A DNA stretch of 64,000 nt from CALKGK01 sp964649515 (GTDB lineage Bacteria > Bacteroidota > Bacteroidia > Flavobacteriales_D > Sanyastnellaceae), in contig CAZYPV010000003.1 of NCBI GenBank assembly GCA_964649515.1, forward strand, positions 15,697-79,696, given 5' to 3'. Under the pieces are notes generated by a model that was not told the origin of the DNA, made no database searches, and worked only from the letters and a program-made list of their open reading frames with translations. Below, in pieces: positions 31,363 through 39,902 of this stretch; position 1 is the first letter of the stretch; every line of letters starts with the position of its first letter. A program made the position numbers and the translations under genes.

Positions 31363-33111
31363 ATGCCATCTTCTTCACCTACTTTTTTGATCGAGCCCGA
31401 CTTGGAGTGGATTCCCATTCCTGAAATTGCGAAAGAACAGATTCAAGGACTTCAGGAAAAATTCAACCTCAGTCCATGGATTGCAAAAGTGCTTCTCGAC
31501 CGCGGTTTATCGGATAAACAATCATTGGATCGATACTTTCAACCCCAGTTCAAAGATAGCCACAGCCCACAGCTCTTGTTGAATATGGACAAAGCGCTTT
31601 CCTTGCTTCAAGACGCCATTTCCAAAAAGAAAAAAATCATGGTTTATGGAGATTATGATGTTGATGGCACAACAGCAGTGAGCATGATGGCTGATTTCCT
31701 GTGGCAGCACGAAGCCCTTTTCACAGCATACATTCCAGATCGATATAAGGAAGGATATGGCTTAAGTGTTGAAGGGGTGAAAAGCGCTATTGATAGCGAT
31801 GTTGCACTTCTCATTACCTTGGATTGCGGAATTCGCGCGGTGGAAAACATCAGGATGGCGAGGGAAGCAGGGATTGAGGTCATCGTTTGTGACCACCATG
31901 AACCCGGTGAAAATTTGCCCCCAGCAAGCGCTATACTCAACCCGAAGCAAGAAAATTGCACCTATCCCTTTGACGGATTGAGCGGTGCGGGTGTCGGCTT
32001 TAAACTCATTCAGGCTTTCGCCGATGCTTCAGGGTACGATGAAGAATACATGCTCCGTTTCACTGACCTGCTAGCGGTGAGCATTGCGGCTGATATCGTA
32101 CCAGTGATTGATGAAAACCGCATTTTCCTCACCTTAGGTCTGCAAAGATTGAATTCCAAACACCTTCGTCCGGGATTAAAAGCCTTGTTAGAAGCCGCTC
32201 AATTCTCCAAAGAAAAACTCAACTTGGGAGACCTCCTGTTTGTGATTGCCCCTAGAATCAATGCTGCAGGCAGATTGAAATCGGGCATGCTGGCTGTTCA
32301 GGTTTTGAGGGATCGGGGTGAAGATCCTGAAGCTTTGCGAAAAATGGCTCTTGACTTGGAAAAAACCAATCAAGAACGGAGAAGTTTGGATGAGGGAATT
32401 ACAGCAGAAGCTCTGGAACAATGTGTGAGCAACCATTTTTTTGAATGCAGCCATTGCAATGTCGTTTCAGGCGAAGGATGGCACAAAGGCGTTGTAGGAA
32501 TTGTGGCCAGCAGACTGATCGAAAACCATCACCGCCCAAGTGTGGTTCTCGCTGAACAAGACGGTTATTTGACAGGGTCAGTGCGTTCCATTCGTGGTGT
32601 GGATGTTCATGCTGCCTTGAATCAATGTGCACACCTTCTCGATCGTTATGGCGGACACACCATGGCTGCAGGCCTAAGCTTTCCGAAAGATCAACTACAA
32701 AACTTCAGAAAGTGCTTTAACCAAGCAATTAAAGAACAAGCTCCAAGTCTGGGCCGACCTTCTTTGCAGGTTTCTTGTGAAATTGACGCTTCAGCAATCG
32801 ACAAAAAATCCTTCCTGATTCTCGAAAAAATGGAACCCTTCGGACCCAAAAATAGCCGACCTTTATTTCAGTCCAAAATGGTGCTCTTGGCCGAGCCCTT
32901 TTACATGGGAAAAGACCGAAATCATGTGAAGCTCAAACTCGCTGGTAATCTGGATGATTCACTGCACTTTGAAGGAGTTCACTTCAATGGCGCTGCTAAA
33001 GCAAAGGAGTTGCGTTTGGGGAGTAAAATTGAATTGGTGTACTCCATTGAAAGGAACGACTTTCGCGGACAAAGCACTCTTCAACTCCGAATTAGAGATT
33101 GGCGGAGTTAG
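31363..33111 (+). CDS. recJ: Single-stranded-DNA-specific exonuclease RecJ
   Basis: RecJ degrades single-stranded DNA 5' to 3' in recombination and mismatch repair, in the cytoplasm with Mn2+. The 582-residue length is normal. The DHH domain has VYGDYDVDGTTAVSMM (motif I), LDCGIRA, and CDHHEPG (motif III, the DHH). The DHHA1 domain has GGHTMAAGLSF, and a C-terminal OB-fold follows with KNSRPLF and HVKLKLAGN. It is divergent from the Cys-rich lipoprotein gene. Its last 20 bases overlap the end of the convergent channel gene. Confidence 0.96.
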   Translation: MPSSSPTFLIEPDLEWIPIPEIAKEQIQGLQEKFNLSPWIAKVLLDRGLSDKQSLDRYFQPQFKDSHSPQLLLNMDKALSLLQDAISKKKKIMVYGDYDVDGTTAVSMMADFLWQHEALFTAYIPDRYKEGYGLSVEGVKSAIDSDVALLITLDCGIRAVENIRMAREAGIEVIVCDHHEPGENLPPASAILNPKQENCTYPFDGLSGAGVGFKLIQAFADASGYDEEYMLRFTDLLAVSIAADIVPVIDENRIFLTLGLQRLNSKHLRPGLKALLEAAQFSKEKLNLGDLLFVIAPRINAAGRLKSGMLAVQVLRDRGEDPEALRKMALDLEKTNQERRSLDEGITAEALEQCVSNHFFECSHCNVVSGEGWHKGVVGIVASRLIENHHRPSVVLAEQDGYLTGSVRSIRGVDVHAALNQCAHLLDRYGGHTMAAGLSFPKDQLQNFRKCFNQAIKEQAPSLGRPSLQVSCEIDASAIDKKSFLILEKMEPFGPKNSRPLFQSKMVLLAEPFYMGKDRNHVKLKLAGNLDDSLHFEGVHFNGAAKAKELRLGSKIELVYSIERNDFRGQSTLQLRIRDWRS

Positions 33112-33931
33112 AAACGAGGTGAAGATCGCGCTGCGGGAAGGGAATTTTGATGCCTTCTCGACGAAAAGCCTCATCTATGGCGAAACGAACTTCACTCTTA
33201 AATAAATCCATTTCCCAAGACTTCTCTGCCCAAAAACGAAGTTCGAAGAGCAGAGCACTGTCTCCAAAATCCTGAAAAACCACGTGAATGGGTCGGTTCG
33301 CAATCACAAAATCCTTACCCGCCAAAACCCCCTTGAGCGTTCGAGCTACCAGTGCCGTATCGCTGCCATAAGCTACACCAACGGTAATGTCGTGCCGAGA
33401 GATCAAATCGCCGTGCGACCAGTTAAGTACTGAATTCGAAGTCATTTGGGCATTGGGAACAATAATGTAATTTCCCTTTCGAGTAACGACTGAAGAGGTT
33501 CGTATTCCAATTTCCTCCACGCGGGCAATCATTCCATCCAATTCAACAATATCGCCCACGCGAATGCCTCCTTCGAAAAGAATCACAAAGCCCGAAACGA
33601 TGTCGTTAAAGATGTGCTGAATTCCCAATCCAACCCCCACCAACAATGCGGCAGAACTGGCAATCAGAATCGTCACATCCACTCCCGCTACTTCCAAACC
33701 AATCACACAACCGATGGTGTAGAGCACATAACTGGCCAATTTGGTGAAGGTGTAACCTCTCCCCTGATCGAGCGGGCGGTGCTTCAAAGAGCGCTGAATG
33801 AGCATGTTGATGAGAGCCACAATGACCCGTACCACAACAAAAATTACGATGATTATGAGGATGTCGGAAAGGGTGACCTTATGGTTCCCAAATTCTATTC
33901 CTCTTGACAAAAATTCATTAAATCCGTTCAT
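33092..33931 (-). CDS. MscS-family mechanosensitive channel
   Basis: The 279-residue protein opens under membrane tension to release solutes after osmotic down-shock. It has about three N-terminal transmembrane helices. The pore helix region VGVGLGIQHIFNDIVSGFVILFEGG contains the MscS signature (GLGIQHIFNDIVSGF), followed by the beta-domain with IRVGDIVELDGMIARVEEIGIRTS and a cytoplasmic alpha-beta domain. The length is close to E. coli MscS (286). Its ATG overlaps the dnaG stop by four bases (ATGA), so it is coupled to dnaG, and its tail overlaps recJ by 20 bases. Confidence 0.93.
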   Translation of the reverse strand: MNGFNEFLSRGIEFGNHKVTLSDILIIIVIFVVVRVIVALINMLIQRSLKHRPLDQGRGYTFTKLASYVLYTIGCVIGLEVAGVDVTILIASSAALLVGVGLGIQHIFNDIVSGFVILFEGGIRVGDIVELDGMIARVEEIGIRTSSVVTRKGNYIIVPNAQMTSNSVLNWSHGDLISRHDITVGVAYGSDTALVARTLKGVLAGKDFVIANRPIHVVFQDFGDSALLFELRFWAEKSWEMDLFKSEVRFAIDEAFRREGIKIPFPQRDLHLVSNSANL

Positions 33932-35907
33932 AAAATGGAGCTTCCGAAATAATTGGACAAAGTGATTTTCACCGAATCTAGTTTTTTCTTTTCATGCAGA
34001 AGAAGCATCAGTTCATCATCGTCCTCACTTTCTCGAATCTTTTCTTGAGTGAGTTGAATCAAACTCATGACGTTGTTTAACTTCAATCGGTTAATACAGT
34101 CCCGAACCGCACGGTCCAACTTCATGTCTTCGGTTTCGGGATAGATGCCGTGCCTCAATTCCCAGTTTTTGCTCATCATGTATGGTGATGCAAGAAATTG
34201 AACGCAGGCCTGAGCCATATCGTTGTCATCACTGTTGGTAAACGCCTTGATGTCGGGAAACTCATCCTTTTCCAAATAGCTGGCATAGCGCGCCACGATC
34301 CGCTTGTACACTTCGTTATTGAGGTCAAACTGGTCTTGCTCCAACTCTTCCAAAAGATATTCGGCCACAGAAATGTTCACCTCTTCTTCTTCTCCAGTGT
34401 TGTCGTCTTGAATGGCGAGCCGCACCGGGTAATTGCCATAATTGAGCAATAGTCGGATAAAATCTGCCTCCTGAGCTTCGGTTTGGTAGGGGTTTTTTGC
34501 TGAACCCAATTGCCCGCCTGGAACCTCAATGGGCGGTGGAAGAAAGAGATCGTCTGGCGGTGGCGGTGGAGCACCATAAGGCGCTGAACTTTTCTGCTTT
34601 GTGGTGTTCACGCGCAGAAGTCGGTTCATCTCATTCAACAAAACCCGCTCTTCAATGTCTAAAAGCGACGAGCATTCTTGAATGTACACCGATCGTTTGA
34701 TGTTGTCCGGAATCTGAGAAATGGAGTTCACAATCTCCGAAATGAGGCTTGCGCGCTTTGTTGGGTCTCCCTTGGCATCTCCCAAGAGGTGATCGGTTTT
34801 GAAGACGATAAAATCTTTTGCGCTTTCCTTGATGTATGCTTGAAGCTCACTTGAACTTACTTTTTTGGAGTACGAATCAGGGTCATCTCCATCGGGAAAA
34901 AGCACCACCTTTACATTCAAGCCTTGTTTCAAAATCAGGTCAATTCCCCTGAAAGAAGCCCGAATCCCAGCAGGATCACCATCATAAAGCATGGTGATGT
35001 TTTTGGTGTAACGGCTGATCAATTTGATTTGTCCCTCTGTGAGCGATGTTCCGGAACTAGCAACGACGTTTTCCACGCCCGCTTGGTGCATGGCGATAAC
35101 GTCAGTATACCCTTCCACCAAGTAAGCCATATCAAGCTTACTCATTTCATGTTTTGCAAGGTAGATCCCGTACAAAACTTTCGATTTGTTGTAGAGGGCG
35201 TTTTCCGGACTATTGAAGTACTTCGCAATCTTCTTCTCCGTCTTCAGGGTTCTTCCCCCAAAGGCGATGACCTTACCGCTCACATTCCGAATGGGAAACA
35301 TCACCCTACCCCGGAAGAAGTCATACGCTTTACCGTCCTTGTCCCGGGTGAGTCCGGCAGCAATGAGCCATTTTTTCTCATAGCCCGCTTCCATGGCCGC
35401 ATTGGTGAAGGTATCCCACCCTTCAGGATTATAGCCCAGTTGGAATTTTTTGATGATATCGTCTCGAAACCCTCGCTCTTTGAAGTAGCTCAAACCGACG
35501 GCCTTTCCTTCGTCGCTCGAGATGAGCTGTTCTGTGAAGTATTGTTGAGCATGGGCCATCACCACCGCCAAGCTCTCGCGCTCGGTTTGGGCTTCCATTT
35601 GTTCCGGACTCTTCTGCTCCTCTTCAACCTCAATGTTGTACTTGGCCGCAATCCAACGAAGCGCTTCGGGGTAGCTCATCTTCTCGTGTTCCATCAAGAA
35701 ACTCACTGCATTTCCTCCTTTTCCTGAAGAGAAGCATTTGTAAATTCCTTTTGCTGGAATAACGTAAAAAGAAGGTGTTTTCTCGTTGGTGAAAGGCGAC
35801 AATCCCCGGAAGGTGGCACCTTGCTTTTTGAGGTGCACAAATTCCCCCACCACCTCTTCGATGTAGACGGCCTCAAATATTTGGTCGATGGTGTGTTTTG
35901 GGATCAT
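33928..35907 (-). CDS. dnaG: DNA primase with non-canonical zinc-finger positions
   Basis: Primase synthesises RNA primers at the replication fork. The 659-residue protein has the N-terminal CHC2-type domain, the catalytic core with a Toprim fold (LVEGYTDVIAMHQAG and LYDGDPAGIRAS) and a C-terminal helicase-binding region preceded by a Pro-rich linker. The zinc ligands of E. coli DnaG (C40, H43, C61, C64) correspond here to Ser37, Thr40, Cys58 and Ser61, so zinc is unlikely to bind by that site. The surrounding NEKTPSF and SGKGGN are conserved. The gene is followed by the mscS gene with a four-base overlap. A TAATTTTA element lies 10 bases before the start. Confidence 0.95.
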   Translation of the reverse strand: MIPKHTIDQIFEAVYIEEVVGEFVHLKKQGATFRGLSPFTNEKTPSFYVIPAKGIYKCFSSGKGGNAVSFLMEHEKMSYPEALRWIAAKYNIEVEEEQKSPEQMEAQTERESLAVVMAHAQQYFTEQLISSDEGKAVGLSYFKERGFRDDIIKKFQLGYNPEGWDTFTNAAMEAGYEKKWLIAAGLTRDKDGKAYDFFRGRVMFPIRNVSGKVIAFGGRTLKTEKKIAKYFNSPENALYNKSKVLYGIYLAKHEMSKLDMAYLVEGYTDVIAMHQAGVENVVASSGTSLTEGQIKLISRYTKNITMLYDGDPAGIRASFRGIDLILKQGLNVKVVLFPDGDDPDSYSKKVSSSELQAYIKESAKDFIVFKTDHLLGDAKGDPTKRASLISEIVNSISQIPDNIKRSVYIQECSSLLDIEERVLLNEMNRLLRVNTTKQKSSAPYGAPPPPPDDLFLPPPIEVPGGQLGSAKNPYQTEAQEADFIRLLLNYGNYPVRLAIQDDNTGEEEEVNISVAEYLLEELEQDQFDLNNEVYKRIVARYASYLEKDEFPDIKAFTNSDDNDMAQACVQFLASPYMMSKNWELRHGIYPETEDMKLDRAVRDCINRLKLNNVMSLIQLTQEKIRESEDDDELMLLLHEKKKLDSVKITLSNYFGSSIL

Positions 35908-35961
35908 AGCAGAAGGGTAAAATTAGCAATACTTCATCTATCCTTTGTCCGCCAATCCAAT

Positions 35962-36220
35962 TTATTTCTGCATTCCGGATTCAGGACTCCGCCCCAATGC
36001 TCGATTCAGCTCCATCACTTGTTCTTTCAAATAATCAATGAATTGTTGAGCCATCTCCCCATCACTAAANNNNNNNNNNNNNNNNNNNNNNNNNNNNNNN
36101 NNNNNNNNNNNNNNNNNNNNNNNNNNNNNNNNNNNNNNNNNNNNNNNNNNNNNNNNNNNNNNNNNNNNNTAATTTGTAGATATTCTCCGCTAAACGGACA
36201 TTTATTCCTTCTGAAGCCAT
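35962..36220 (-). CDS. Small protein split by an assembly gap (possible ribbon-helix-helix DNA-binding type)
   Basis: Before the gap, an ATG at 36220 opens 17 codons (MASEGINVRLAENIYKL). After it, 35 codons end in a stop at 35962-35964 (C-terminus beginning FSDGEMAQQFIDYLKEQ). Both halves are in reading frame by themselves, but the 100 N as drawn put them one base out of phase; the true gap length is unknown. The INVRLAENIYKL start resembles ribbon-helix-helix or antitoxin-like proteins, but this is only a resemblance. No other gene lies between dnaG and the terminator at 36269. The middle is missing, so function cannot be assigned. Confidence 0.5.
36070..36169. other. Assembly gap of 100 N
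   Basis: A run of exactly 100 N, a standard placeholder for a scaffold gap of unknown length. It interrupts the small minus-strand gene at 35962-36220. Confidence 0.98.
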
Positions 36221-36263
36221 TTTATTCCTTTTTAAGGTAAACGAAAGTAATGAATGAGCCGAA

Positions 36264-36305
36264 AACAAAAAAGCCAAACAATGGAATTTGCCTGGCTTTT
36301 AATGC
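36264..36305 (-). terminator. Terminator of the tonB-like gene (probably bidirectional)
   Basis: AAAAGCCA (36269-36276) and TGGCTTTT (36293-36300) form the stem. A-rich flanks give T runs on both strands, so it can end the minus-strand tonB-like gene and protect the small gene beyond. Confidence 0.75.
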
Positions 36306-36322
36306 TGTTTTGAGTGATGTGA

Positions 36323-37060
36323 TTACTTCACAACGAACTTCACGGGAATGTTGTAAATCACTTTTACCTTTTTTCCTTGTTGAACTCCGGCTTGAAAAAG
36401 GGGCAGTGCTTCCACGGCTCTAATCGCTTCTTTGTCCAAGAGTCTGTGCACTCCGCGCTCAACTTTTGCTTTGCTCACTTCTCCTTTTTCATTCACAATG
36501 AAGGAGACGTAAACAGTACCGTCAATACCGGTTCCTTGCAATTGAGCTGGGTAGCGTGCAATGGTACTCACCTCAGTAATGATTCTTTGATTCGTGCACA
36601 TTTCTTGCATTTCGCGATCGAGTACATTCTCACAATCGAGGAAGTATGGCATGATTTCCACTCTTATTTGTGGCTTGTTGGTTTCCAAATCCAAATCATC
36701 AAACACCTCGTCACCACCACCAAAATCATCCATATTGAAATCATCATCAATGACCAAGAGTGGCTTTTTTTCATCGCCCACCTCATTTTTGAAGTCATCA
36801 TCTTTCAATTCAAACTGGTTGGTGGGCAGCACCTTCTGCACCGGTTGAGGCTTTGCAGGAGCTTTCGGGACATACACCAGAGCTTCTTCCACAAGGAAGT
36901 CGTCGCTGTATTTACCCACTGCTGCCGTCAAATTCTGACTTTGAAACGTGGTGTACTGGAAAGCAATTAAGGTAGCCGAGAGTGCAATAGCAAAACCCAA
37001 CTGGAGGAAAATCAAGCGTCTGCGCTCCAAATCTGCCTCTTGTGTTTTTCTTTTTTCCAT
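36323..37060 (-). CDS. TonB-type energy transducer
   Basis: The 245-residue protein has a short cytoplasmic start, one transmembrane helix (about 15-35, after ERRRLIFLQ), an extended Pro- and acidic-rich periplasmic spacer and a C-terminal TonB domain. The last 90 residues contain GTGIDGTVYVSFIVNEKGEVSKAKVERG, here split as IDGTVYVSFIVNEKGEV, and ALPLFQAGVQQGKKVKVIYNIPVKF. TonB couples inner-membrane proton energy to outer-membrane receptors. I chose the ATG at 37060; an upstream start would add a non-conserved extension. It lies 101 bases downstream of the response-regulator gene, with GTTTAA/TTAAAC inverted repeats between (37112-37129). No ExbB or ExbD is adjacent. Confidence 0.92.
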   Translation of the reverse strand: MEKRKTQEADLERRRLIFLQLGFAIALSATLIAFQYTTFQSQNLTAAVGKYSDDFLVEEALVYVPKAPAKPQPVQKVLPTNQFELKDDDFKNEVGDEKKPLLVIDDDFNMDDFGGGDEVFDDLDLETNKPQIRVEIMPYFLDCENVLDREMQEMCTNQRIITEVSTIARYPAQLQGTGIDGTVYVSFIVNEKGEVSKAKVERGVHRLLDKEAIRAVEALPLFQAGVQQGKKVKVIYNIPVKFVVK

Positions 37061-37161
37061 GGTATAAATTGTTAAAGGATTACACCACGAAAAACACAAG
37101 GATAATGCCACGTTTAAAAAATGTTAAACAAGTTCATTCGAATAAACACAGCTCTAAACCG

Positions 37162-37857
37162 TCAAGAATCAAGCAATTTGAAACCACGTCCGTGCACGTT
37201 AATGATCTCTACTTTTTCGTCCTTTTTCAAGTGTTTACGCAATTTAGCGATGTAAACATCCATACTTCTGCCGTTAAAGTAATTGTCATCTCCCCAAATT
37301 TCTTTCAAAGCAAAATCGCGTTCCAGCACTCCATTTTTGTGTTTCACTAGTAGGTGCAGGAGTTCATTCTCTTTGGTGGTGAGTTTGGTTTCGTCTTCAT
37401 CCCAAGTGAGTCGTTGCTTGTTGTAGTCAAAATCAAAGGCACCAACCTTTGCAATTCCCACTTCTTCCCCTTCTTGAGGAAGCGCAGCCGATCTTCTCAA
37501 AATTGCATTGATCCGGGCAAGAAGCTCTTCCATCGAAAAGGGCTTGGTCATGTAATCATCCGCCCCAATCTTAAAGCCATTCAAGGTATCTTCTTTCATG
37601 CTTTTGGCAGTGAGGAACAAGATGGGAGTGTGTCGGTCGATTTCCCGAATCTCCTGGGCGAGCGTGAAGCCGTCCTTGTTCGGCATCATCACGTCGAGAA
37701 TCAAAAAATCAATGCTCTGGCGTTTGTACACCTTCATTCCCTCAACGCCATCAACGGCCAAGGTGGCTTCGAAGCCTTTTGCATTTAAGTATTCTTTCAA
37801 TAGTGATCCCAAATTGGGGTCGTCTTCACAAAGTAAAATCTTAGTCGTTTTTTTCAT
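37162..37857 (-). CDS. OmpR-family response regulator (RprY-like)
   Basis: The 231-residue regulator has a receiver domain (about 6-118) with acidic residues EDD (11-13), phospho-acceptor Asp55 in LILDVMMP and KPF (about 105) as the conserved Lys. A winged-helix OmpR/PhoB domain follows (about 135-230, KLTTKENELLHLLVKHKNG, MDVYIAKLRKHL, HGRGFKL). I start at ATG 37857, 17 bases inside the end of the kinase gene, so the two are translationally coupled. It resembles RprY of Bacteroides/Porphyromonas. Three phased TTAAC repeats upstream of the kinase gene are candidate binding sites for this protein. Confidence 0.93.
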   Translation of the reverse strand: MKKTTKILLCEDDPNLGSLLKEYLNAKGFEATLAVDGVEGMKVYKRQSIDFLILDVMMPNKDGFTLAQEIREIDRHTPILFLTAKSMKEDTLNGFKIGADDYMTKPFSMEELLARINAILRRSAALPQEGEEVGIAKVGAFDFDYNKQRLTWDEDETKLTTKENELLHLLVKHKNGVLERDFALKEIWGDDNYFNGRSMDVYIAKLRKHLKKDEKVEIINVHGRGFKLLDS

Positions 37858-39340
37858 GCTTCTCTGGAATTTTAATGGTGAAAGTTGATCCCTTTTTTGG
37901 CTCACTTTCTACCGATATGCTCCCGTGGTGTTTTTCGAGAATGACACTCACATAACTCAAGCCCAAACCAAAACCTTTCACATTGTGAATGTTCCCGGTG
38001 GGCACACGGTACAATTTATCAAAAATCTTTTTCTGGTTCTCTCTGCTGATACCGATTCCTTTATCTCCAAACTCAATCTGAATTCCTCCTTTGGTGTTTT
38101 TCGATACGATGCTGATTTCGGGCTCGTCCAAGGAGTACTTGATGGCGTTATCGATAAGGTTGTAAACCATATTCGTGAGGTGAACGGGATCTCCCTCAAT
38201 CACAGGGTTTTCGGCGTTCAGTCGAGTCGTAATCACTCCTCCTCGGTTCTTAATTTGGATGCTGATGTTTTTAATCACATTCTGGATGAGCTCGTGCATG
38301 TTGATTTGCTCCAAGCGCAGTTCCATGTCGCCCCGATCGAGGATCGCGGATCGCAATACGTTTTCCACCAAAACGCCCAATCGTTTGTTCTCATCGCGAA
38401 TCATCCCCACGAAGGTGTTCAATTGCTGCTCGCTTTGACGCATGTCAGGATCAGCCAATGCCTCACAGGCAAGGGAGATGGTGGAGATGGGGGTCTTCAA
38501 CTCGTGGGTCATGTTGTTGATGAAATCATTTTTGATCTCTCCCACTTTCTTCTGCTGCAAGATGGTGTTGATGGTGTACGAAAAGGCGAACATGATGACC
38601 AAAATAAGCACTGCAGAAATCGCCAACATTACAGACATCGTGCGCAGCAAATACCTCCTTTGATGGGGAAAGTGCAAATAGAGAAAGGTGGGATCTCGCA
38701 CGGGGTCGTTGGGAAAAAGTTGCGCCTTATAACCTTCCGTGAAGAACTGTTCTTGAAAGGCTTTCGATTTGTCTTGAAGTATTTCGGGGTGATGGTATTT
38801 GTTGAACACTCCAAAATGGTGCTTCGCGTTCACCCCTCGCTGCCGCAATTCATGGGTGATGAGGGTGTCCAAATAAAGCGGAGAGATTTCGGTCACATCC
38901 CGATAGATATCAATGGAAACGAGTCCATCCAACAGGTCAGACATGAAGCCACTCTGCTCCAAAATTTCACTTGTTTCGAGGCCATAGTCGTCCAAGGCGT
39001 CGGCCAAAATAGAGTCGCTCTTTTCTTTCCCTTCTCCTGGCTTTGGCAAACCAAGTGTTCTTTTTCCTTGAGCATCTGAGGGGCCCACTTTTAAGGTCAG
39101 GGAGTCTTTTTCCAGGTCAATGCTCAAACCGGGTCCGCTGCTCACAAAGCCCCCTGTTTGCATGGACAAGTCCCGCTCCATTTTGCGAACCACCGCGTCC
39201 ATTGTTTTTCGTATGGTGCTATTGAACTCTTGCTGACGAAGGAGAATGCTGTTGTTGATCCAATAAATTTGGATGACAATGAGCCCAACGAAGGCTGTAG
39301 TGATCATCACTACCAGAAGTTGAATGAATTTTTTATTCAC
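37841..39340 (-). CDS. Sensor histidine kinase (RprX-like)
   Basis: The 499-residue membrane kinase has a transmembrane helix near residues 7-27 and a second near 232-255 with a periplasmic domain of about 205 residues between. After the second helix come HisKA with His279 in FINNMTHELKTPIS and HATPase motifs NLIDNAIKYS, GDKGIGIS and GFGLGLSYV. It is the first gene of the operon. It resembles RprX, the partner of RprY. A TACCTTTG box lies 32 bases before the ATG, with phased TTAAC repeats behind it. Confidence 0.93.
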   Translation of the reverse strand: MNKKFIQLLVVMITTAFVGLIVIQIYWINNSILLRQQEFNSTIRKTMDAVVRKMERDLSMQTGGFVSSGPGLSIDLEKDSLTLKVGPSDAQGKRTLGLPKPGEGKEKSDSILADALDDYGLETSEILEQSGFMSDLLDGLVSIDIYRDVTEISPLYLDTLITHELRQRGVNAKHHFGVFNKYHHPEILQDKSKAFQEQFFTEGYKAQLFPNDPVRDPTFLYLHFPHQRRYLLRTMSVMLAISAVLILVIMFAFSYTINTILQQKKVGEIKNDFINNMTHELKTPISTISLACEALADPDMRQSEQQLNTFVGMIRDENKRLGVLVENVLRSAILDRGDMELRLEQINMHELIQNVIKNISIQIKNRGGVITTRLNAENPVIEGDPVHLTNMVYNLIDNAIKYSLDEPEISIVSKNTKGGIQIEFGDKGIGISRENQKKIFDKLYRVPTGNIHNVKGFGLGLSYVSVILEKHHGSISVESEPKKGSTFTIKIPEKHEKND

Positions 39341-39372
39341 GTATTGAGAAAGGTTCTACATGGAACAGAAAC

Positions 39373-39445
39373 CAAAGGTAGGTCATCTGCTCTCCCATGC
39401 CCGATGTACTTGGGTTTTTTTAACAAGTGTTAACCTCATTTTAAC
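39373..39445 (-). promoter_or_regulatory. Kinase/regulator promoter with three phased TTAAC repeats
   Basis: On the minus strand TACCTTTG (39380-39373) is a -7 box for the kinase gene; no TTG lies at the usual -33 distance. Behind it TTAAC occurs on the plus strand at 39420, 39430 and 39441, that is every 10-11 bases, one helical turn. The first and third are inside identical TTAACAAG words. Direct repeats phased like this are typical of OmpR/PhoB-type binding boxes, so autoregulation is plausible. It is inferred from pattern only. Confidence 0.4.
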
Positions 39446-39578
39446 AAGCACAGCACGGGCTTCTAAGTACTTTTGAACTGAGTTAGTCAGGCAGTTGAAA
39501 AACAAACTGTCTCATGATTATTTAGGTTAATTGGGCAACAAAATATTTTGGTTTTTGGGCCTATTTCGAAACAAACTG

Positions 39579-39611
39579 AAAAACACCTGTAAACGTATGG
39601 GTGTTTTTTTT
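39579..39611. terminator. Terminator-like hairpin in the kinase-prs spacer
   Basis: AAAAACACC (39579-39587) pairs with GGTGTTTTT (39600-39608) followed by T through 39611; the opposite strand also has a T5 run. No plus-strand gene precedes it, so it may serve as a second terminator on the minus strand for the candidate RNA at 39629-39763, or end an unseen plus-strand transcript. Confidence 0.45.
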
Positions 39612-39628
39612 CGCACATTTTGAGCCAA

Positions 39629-39763
39629 CAAAAAAGAGTCAAAACCGAAGCTTTGACTCTCACTAACTAATCAGATCATCAATGGTATTGGGAAATACCA
39701 TCAACACTACCCTCGTTAGGGCATTCGCACTTTGGCTTTCGCCGCAACACGAGATATCTCAGA
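39629..39763 (-). ncRNA. Candidate structured small RNA
   Basis: On the minus strand a TATCTTTG box (39775-39768) is followed by about 135 bases with several hairpins. These are a GAGATATCTC palindrome, GGC-GAAA-GCC with a GNRA tetraloop, and an ATGGTATT / AATACCAT hairpin (39701-39694 and 39689-39682) that the CTAAC / GTTAG pair could enclose. The last element is a terminator AGAGTCAAA / TTTGACTCT (arms 39660-39652 and 39643-39635) whose loop closes as C-UUCG-G and is followed by T. No good reading frame fits. A trans-acting RNA or an attenuator-like leader for the kinase operon 290 bases downstream are both possible. I do not recognise a known RNA family. Confidence 0.5.
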
Positions 39764-39767
39764 GCCA

Positions 39768-39775
39768 CAAAGATA
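39768..39775 (-). promoter_or_regulatory. -7 box of the candidate RNA
   Basis: TATCTTTG followed by T matches TAnnTTTGY on the minus strand. The nearest TTG words lie 15 and 26 bases upstream, outside the preferred 17-23 window, so the promoter is plausible but not ideal. Confidence 0.4.
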
Positions 39776-39848
39776 ACGGAAAATGAGCACCAATTCGAGA
39801 TCAAAAAGTTCTTTTTTCCCATTCATAAGCATTATGGCTCTCAGTTCC

Positions 39849-39879
39849 TTGAAATTACGAGATGAAGCACGTATCTTTG
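39849..39879 (+). promoter_or_regulatory. Promoter of prs
   Basis: TTG (39849-39851) is followed after 20 bases by TATCTTTG (39872-39879) and C. The predicted start is about 17 bases before the ATG at 39903. Its position rules out upstream in-frame start codons, which would precede the promoter. Confidence 0.65.
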
Positions 39880-39902
39880 CACCCCTTTTTAAACATTGCT
39901 GC

